Positions 57,786 through 64,000 of a DNA stretch of 64,000 nucleotides are shown in pieces; the first letter of the stretch is position 1; each line of letters opens with the position of its first letter. The DNA is taken from contig VWZS01002022.1 in assembly GCA_013397075.1 (NCBI GenBank), positions 979,687 to 1,043,686 on the forward strand. Direction: 5' to 3'. Source of the stretch: Rhabdornis inornatus (taxonomy: Eukaryota; Chordata; Aves; Passeriformes; Rhabdornithidae). Under the pieces are notes generated by a model, which saw nothing but the letters and a program-made list of their open reading frames with translations, had not been told where the DNA came from and did no database searches. Made by a program: the position numbers and the translations under genes.

Positions 57786-60114
57786 CTGTGCAATGTCAGT
57801 AATTTGAAGTACGAAGCCCAGCTGCAGTGTGTAAAAGCCCAGGTTATTTGGGATGGAGCACAGCAAGCCCCCAGCAGTGGGTTTAGCAGGGTTGATTCCC
57901 ACAATTCCTGTTCCCAAAGGCGCCTCGGTGCCGTGCAGGAACATCCACGGGGTGGGAAGCACCGAGTTGGCCACTCAGCCTTGGCTTCCCCTCCAGCTCT
58001 CCTTCCAACTTGGCTTCCTGGGCAGTAAAATGAGGATAATGACCAATCTTGCCTTTCCTTGTGGAGGGATGAGATAATTTGGTTGAAGGAAATGACAAAA
58101 AAAGCACATTTTGCAGTTCCAAGTGCAACGAGAGAGCCGTGGACCCAAAGGAGCTGATCAAAGAATTCCTGGAGGTGAAGTTCTTGCTCCTTCCAAACCC
58201 ACATTTGGATCAAAATCAGAATATTTCGCAAGAACTTCTCAATTTCTCTGAAATTTCTGAAGAGGGACAAAGCTTTTCCTCAGTTTTCCAGAGGCACTGC
58301 TGGAATATTTCATTTCACTTTGGGCATTATTTCACTGGACCATTTTGTTGAAAGGATATTAAAATATATCATGACATATTATTATATATTAAATGTCATA
58401 ATGCATTTTGATGCTGGTAAATTTCAACTATGTATGCAAAAATCCAAACAAAACATTTTCTCCTATTAAAATGTCAGACTTTTATTGAAACAAATTAATT
58501 TAAAAAAAAAAATCCCAGCGTCAGGAAGCATTTTAGACTTCCTCCACACTTAACTGCTTTTCTCCAATTTTCCTGCATGAAAAATGCTTTGCAGAAGGGG
58601 AAAATTTCATTTTGTTGTTTTCAAACTAAAAAAACTGCAGTTTTCAGTCAGCTCACAAGGCACTGGAATTCCTCAGCTTGTATTTTTCCCACAGAAGGAA
58701 AAGAAAAGGAAAAGCCCCTCATTTCCACCAACATTTTTGAGTTCTCTCTTAAACAAAAACTTGGTAGAAAAGAGTCCACTTTTGGCAAGCTGAAGGAATC
58801 GAAATGGTGACAAAGATTTTTTCCTGAAAAGCCCCAAATTTGCAAACAGACCTGGACCCTGTGGAATATCAAAGCCATTTTACCTTTCTGGGATGGCATT
58901 TGACACGTCTTGGTCCTCCCTCATTACTTGGCAAATCCCGTTGGTGTGAGAAGGGAAAAAAAGAAGTTTTCTTTGTTGGGTGTTTTTCTTCAGCTTGGGG
59001 AAAACAAAAAGAGGAAAAAGAGGAAAAAGAGGAAAAAGAGGAAAAAGAGGAAAGAAATAAACTCGTGCTGTCATTTCCCAGCATCTTCTGTCTCTGCTGG
59101 GAGAACAGCAGCAGGTGACATTCCTGGGCTCATCATGGGTAGTTGGAATTCTCTGCACAGAATTTATTACAGAAATTATTGTTGATATCACACAGGTGGT
59201 GGTGAAAGTCCTCCCCCAATCCCACAAACGTCTGGCTGTAGGATCAATCCCTTATTTAGTGCTGAGAAAAGAGAGAAAACCCCACGAAACAACCATTGCC
59301 TTGTACTGGTGGGAGTGGTTTCCTCGTGGATGAGATTTCGTGGAAAAGAGGCAACTTGTGCTCCTAAACACCCAAAAGGCACCGAATTCCTATGGAGTCA
59401 CAGAAATAGCAGCTCAAAAGGATCCTTGGGAGGTTTCAGTGCTCAAGGTCCACGCTGAGTTCAAACTGGGTCACTCCTGGCTTGGTCCAAAGGCAGGACA
59501 GTCACAGCCCTGTGCTTCCAGGCAGCTCCCTGAGTTCTTCCCAACTTGCTCTGGAAAGAAAAGCTGCTTGCTCCCTGGAAAAGGAGTAGATGAAGATGTG
59601 GAGGCCAGGAGAGGAGAACCAGGAAAATCCAGGTGCCAGCTTCTCCATGCTGAGATTCCACATCTCTCAGGCTCCAATTCCCAGAGCCCAGTTAGCAAAG
59701 GAGAGATTATTGTCCCAAACAATTCACAAGCTGCTCCATCTTAAATGCAGGGAATAAAAGAGGAGTCAGGATCTCCTGAGCTGGAAGGGACTCCATTGGG
59801 TCATCAAAACCCAGCTCATTCAATAGGAAGCTTTCACTGAATGGGTTTAGGGTGCAGATCTCTCCAATATTCCCCAGGACTAGAAAATTCCCCAGGAGAG
59901 CTGGGGGTGAGCAGAGTGCAGGTGAACCCCTCTCACCAAGGAAAAACTGCTTTTCCCAGGATCCTGGAGGCAGAAACAGCAGCATCCAGGGTGGGAGAGT
60001 GGGTGCTGACACTGGGTCTGAATGATCCCCACAGTCTGGGGTGGAGGATTGATCCCCTGACAGTCCTGCCCTACCTATGGCTCGAGTTCTTGACTGTTTT
60101 CATTATTTCTTGAT
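57786..60114. other. Intergenic, no gene recognised
   Basis: AT-rich at 58340-58510. A GAGGAAAAA 9-bp array lies at about 59009-59052, and a possible CR1 tail on the minus strand at 59765-59850 (gctggaagggactccattgg). No coding or RNA gene seen. Confidence 0.5.
59009..59052. repeat. GAGGAAAAA 9-bp tandem repeat, about five copies
   Basis: Pure purine strand, uninterrupted, 9-bp period. Confidence 0.92.
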
Positions 60115-60350
60115 TTGTAATTTTATTTCAGAATTGTAACAAGACACCCCAGGGCAATGTGTTTCCAGGGGATTATTGCCTCCAGCTCTTTGCTTTACAA
60201 CACATGCCATAATCACCACGAAATGTACAGCCTGTCACAACTCATTACTTAAGCCTGGCTTATATAGCCACGTATTAGGCATGATGGATAGACCAGAGCC
60301 ACACAATTATATGGACATTTGGTGGCAAAAGTGAGTTTGTCCTGAGAATG
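60115..60350. promoter_or_regulatory. Strong candidate conserved non-coding element
   Basis: About 235 bases that look highly constrained in texture: cataatcaccacgaaatg, caactcattacttaagcc, ggcttatatagccacg, aattatatggacatttgg. It includes a ttaagta-like NKX core and a TATA-like box on the minus strand. No repeat signature and no reading frame. Confidence 0.45.
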
Positions 60351-61364
60351 ACTTGCAGCTGGGCCAGCTGTGCTTGGAGCCATCCCCAACTTCAGAGCTC
60401 TCACGAGTTGGTTTTGCTCTCACTCTGCCCACAGAAGGTTCCTGAACTAATTCCATGGTTTCACGCCCCTCTTAGCTTGGCAAGGCTCACCCACCTGCAG
60501 CCACCAGCAAGAAACACCTTCCAGGCAAGCTGAGCCTCACAAAACCCCCCTGGGGCCGTGCAAAAGCAAGTCCCAAGTCAGGCTCCTTCTCCCTTTTACT
60601 GCCCATAAATCACCAGTCGTGGGATTTCCTGGAGAGCAGTGAGGAAGAGGAGGAGGGAGAAGGGAGAGCACAGAACGTGGGGCACGAGCTGCTTTCTTCA
60701 GGGAATGGTGCCATGCTGGGTTTATTTTGCAGTTCCAGGCAGGCTGGACAGCTGGCACAGGAAGCCAAATGGCTGAAAGCAAGGGGCAAATGGACACCCT
60801 GGGTTTTTGGGGCAAAGGGACACCTTGGGTTTTGGGGGCAAAGGGAATTCGGACAGCATCCAAGGGCCAGGAGAGCAGCAGGGAGTTGGTGACCCCTAGG
60901 GAATGTTCTTGGCCAACGAGGCTGGGGAGATGGGCAGCACCCATGTCCAAAGCAGCCCCACAGAGTCCCCCCAGCACTCCAGGAGGTTTAACCAGAGCTG
61001 TTCCACCATGGCCAGGACAGTTGGTGGTTCCAAGCTTTCCCCTGGAGCTCCCAGGGATTCAGACAGGAGCCCTTTCATGGGCGTCCTGTCATTCCCAGCT
61101 GCTGGGCTGGCTCTGGCTCCCAGAGCTGTGTCACTCGCAGGGCTGAGCATGGACAGGCTGGGATCCCTTCCCCCCACGGAGCCCAGGGCTGAGGTTACAG
61201 CTGGAGAACGTCAGCACTCAGCCAGGCAGGGAATGAGGCAGAAGAAGAGCACTTTTGTACAGCTCCAGCACACGAACACTCTTCAGAGCAGAGCTTCCTG
61301 AGCCACCACCTTGAAGAAGCACCAGGATGAAGCTGAAGACTGTGGAGAGACAGCAGGACAGAGA

Positions 61365-61485
61365 GAATCTTCATTATGAGAGGCTCCAGGCACTCACTGG
61401 AGTCATTAATTTACCCTTTCCTGCTATAGCTGGGCATAGGAGAGAGAAAAAAATTAATGAAGGGCTCATGAGTTGAGATCAGGAC
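61365..61485. promoter_or_regulatory. Candidate conserved non-coding element, short
   Basis: gagtcattaatttacccttt and aaaaaaattaatgaaggg give a pair of homeodomain cores about 65 bases apart in unique sequence. Confidence 0.28.
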
Positions 61486-64000
61486 TGGGAGAAAAAACTC
61501 TCTAAGGGCAAAGCAGGTTCAAATGTGAAGGTATAAATCCCCACACAGATCTGTCAGAGGAGTTACACAACGCTGTGGGAAACCCTCCTCAGCCTTTTCT
61601 GTAGCTCTGCAAGTGCCTTTCTCTGCCTGGGAACGCTCACAATGAGGCTCTGAGAACTCGACCACCAGGACAGGCATTCCCCAGAGGCGAGCTGAGATCC
61701 AGGGATTGCCTGGCAGGCTCCTGGCTCTCAAAGCCAGGTCTGTGCTAGCCTGGCCAGCACACAGCACCACCCTCCTGGCCATGGCCCAGCCCCACAGCAG
61801 GCTCAGGCCCCGCTCAGTCAGGCCAGGGTGGAGATGGATTTTGTTCTTTGGCTGGGGACAGCCTGCCCTTAACCACAAAGCCTACAGGAACCCACGGCCC
61901 AGCCCTTTACACGGAATAAATTCACAGCAAGGCTTTTCATCCCCGGGGAAATTCATCTTACCTGAGTCCTGGGACAATGTCACAGGGACAGAGCCTTCCT
62001 TTCTCCAAGGAGAAGGTTTTCCATGTTCTGTGCCTTTAAGTTCACTCAACTTCTGCCCCTCTTTCCACATAGCCACCTTTTTGTTCTCCAGCTCTGCAAC
62101 TCAGATACATGCACCATGTCCTCATTCCCAGAGATTTTTGGGATTTTTCATCCTTCTTGCTGTTCTCCATGATCTAAAGTTAAAGACATTCAGGTAAAAA
62201 ACACGTGGCTGAGGTGTTTTTTTCCAGACCCCCTCAGGAACCAAAGGTGTTTTCTCGGTTGAGCAGGATCAGCTTCCTGCAGGTGACAAAGGCAATTTAG
62301 GAGGACAAACTGCCGTTGTGCACAGTAAATGGCTCCTCTTGGGTATATGGAGACAAATCCCCTTTGCCCACATCCCTTCTGCCATACCTGCTCCCACTCA
62401 AGATTCCCTTTATTCCTGAGAGCAGCTTAAGCTAAATCCCAGCCATCCCAGGAGCTTCTAAAGGCTTTTTTCTCCCTGCCAAGTTTCCTCCAGCTCTTGG
62501 AGGGCAAACAGCAGCCACACAGCCCCTTTTGTGCTCCAGGGCTTGGGTCCTGGTCCCCCCAGGCTGGTGGGCAGGAGAGGTGCCCTGAGCTGTGCTCGGA
62601 GGGCTGGCACAGCATCACAGCAGGCTTTGAGCAGCAGCTGCTGCTGGGTGTCCATGGAAAGGGCACCTCACCCAGCCCAGGACTGCAGAGGAGGAGAGAT
62701 CTGCAGGGCTGAGCCTTGGGCAGCACCAGGGAACTGGGTTTGGGGGCTGAGAGCCTCCAGGGGGGATGGTGCTGGTCAGGGAGTAAGAGATCAGCCTCGG
62801 AGCAGAGAGTTGGGTTATCCAGATTTCCCTTTGGAAGGCACAAAATACAGCACCAAGTGTCACTGGGTTCACTAAGGGACAAAAATCAGAGCCTGCAGCT
62901 TCAGAGATGAGACTTCCTCACCCCTGTTCTCCCTGGGAGACAAGAATTCCAATGCAGGCACAGGGTGTGGACAGGACTCAGCTGGAGATGTCCCTGTCCC
63001 AGCTCCTGACCAACACCTCCTCATTCCCTCCCCTGTGCCTGTGGGAAGGGGCACAAGAGATTCCTGCATGGCAGAATCAGCTTTAAGGGATGTTCCTGTG
63101 CTCTGGTTCTGCTCTGAAGGGGCAGCAGCTTCCAGGGGAGGGATGGAAGCACCACCCAGGACCCCACACCCACATCTGAGCACACCCAGCTCTGCCCTGC
63201 AGCCTGGAGACACGATGGGCCCCTGTGCTGGTGTGGCCTGGGGACATCTCTGGGCTGCTGGAACACTGGCTCTGAATGGTGATGGCCTCTGGGGTCTGTC
63301 CTGAGCTATGAAACTCGTGTGGGGGTCACACAGCGAGTTAATGAAACCCCACAGTCACCCAGGGAGAGATTCAGGTCATGGAGGATAAAAAATTCACCAG
63401 GTGAGAACAATAAACCCTCTGCAATGGCTTCACTTCCCTTTGCTTTCTCCTCTCCCCCATTATTGCTCTGGGGTTGGTTTTTTTTTCCCCCACATGGTCT
63501 CCTGACTTTCTACATCACTTTCTCAATCTCTCCTTTTGCTTTTTCCCCTTGCAATCCACAGCTCACGTTTGATTTATCCCTCACCTGGCACCTGTGGCTG
63601 CAGTTTGTGCACAGTGTCACAATCTAAGCTGTGGTTTGCATGCATTGATGATGTGCTCCCCGATCTTCCCTTCCCTTGTTTTTTGGAGAAAAAAAAGATT
63701 AGCTATGATTTTCCTTAGTGGCACCTTCATATTAAAAAATTCCACACACTTTAAAGTCTCACGTTCTGCCCTCTCCTTTTTCCATGGCAGGCAGTGGGAC
63801 ACACCAGGATCATGATCCCACTGCTGCCCATCCCTGTCCCACATAAACCAGGGCTGGAGGAAGAGCCCAAAATCTCAAAGCTCTCCAGAAACATCTGCAG
63901 AGGATGGGATGATGGCACATTTCACCCTCTCCTGCAGCACCTTCTCCCTGGCCCAGGGCTTTGGGATCACCTCAGGGGAGATGACACCAGGGAGGAAACA
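61486..64000. other. Intergenic to window end, nothing recognised
   Basis: GC-rich with overlapping chance frames (61706-62197 plus, 163 codons; 62427-62882 minus, 151 codons). No domain, RNA gene or transposon could be supported. Confidence 0.5.

Noticed and set aside
57280..57802. MAKFNWEMAK-type repeat protein
   Set aside because: Frame kept open by 21-bp minisatellite units. No start context, domain or conserved neighbour.
1..64000. CRISPR array, operon, phage or bacterial defence system
   Set aside because: All sequence is vertebrate nuclear in character. The tandem repeats lack unique equal-length spacers and there are no prokaryotic genes.

Overview
The window looks like avian nuclear DNA. 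The evidence is an intron-rich vertebrate gene, many 3'-anchored CR1 LINE fragments ending in ATTCTGTGA-type repeats, no primate or rodent SINEs, and short introns of 0.2-1.3 kb. A 166-base run of N (39307-39472) and two single Ns (141, 905) show that it comes from a draft assembly.

Left quarter (1-17.3 kb). One protein-coding gene is present, on the minus strand. It is RBM19, the six-RRM nucleolar pre-rRNA processing factor orthologous to yeast Mrd1. I placed 21 coding exons from the start codon at 16951 down to 2313. Together they give about 838 residues, covering RRM1 to RRM5 and the first strand of RRM6. The last exons (rest of RRM6 and C-terminus) lie beyond base 1. All exon phases join without a stop. 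Every intron is GT-AG except intron 7, which is GC-AG. A CpG-rich promoter with YY1, CACGTG and NRF1 motifs sits just upstream of the start codon, with a 12-codon upstream ORF in the probable leader.

Right three quarters (17.3-64 kb). I find no convincing protein-coding or structural RNA gene here. In human, RBM19 is flanked on its 5' side by the TBX5/TBX3 gene desert. If that synteny holds, this region is the RBM19-proximal part of the desert downstream of TBX5. It is a mosaic of (a) AT-rich or CpG-bearing blocks that read like conserved non-coding elements, with clustered GATA, TCF/LEF, homeodomain and NKX-like motifs (about 21-24, 28, 33, 39.7-40.5, 43.6-44, 49.8, 54.8-55 and 60.2 kb); (b) CR1 remnants on both strands, the best being 40765-41405; (c) a solo LTR with target-site duplication at 23322-23907, between two GATA-rich CpG blocks; (d) two unusual duplications, an inverted repeat at 36108-36424/38390-38770 and a near-identical direct repeat at 26941-27338/29704-30093; and (e) tandem repeats at 25.2, 41.4, 45.2, 47.1, 52.7, 57.4 and 59.0 kb.

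No undescribed multi-gene system is visible. The most interesting signals are the long inverted repeat, the LTR inside a putative GATA-bound regulatory block, the 10-bp TCF/LEF inverted pair, the GC-AG intron and the higher-order minisatellite at 57.4 kb. The conservation and enhancer statements are inferences from sequence texture and were not tested by alignment.
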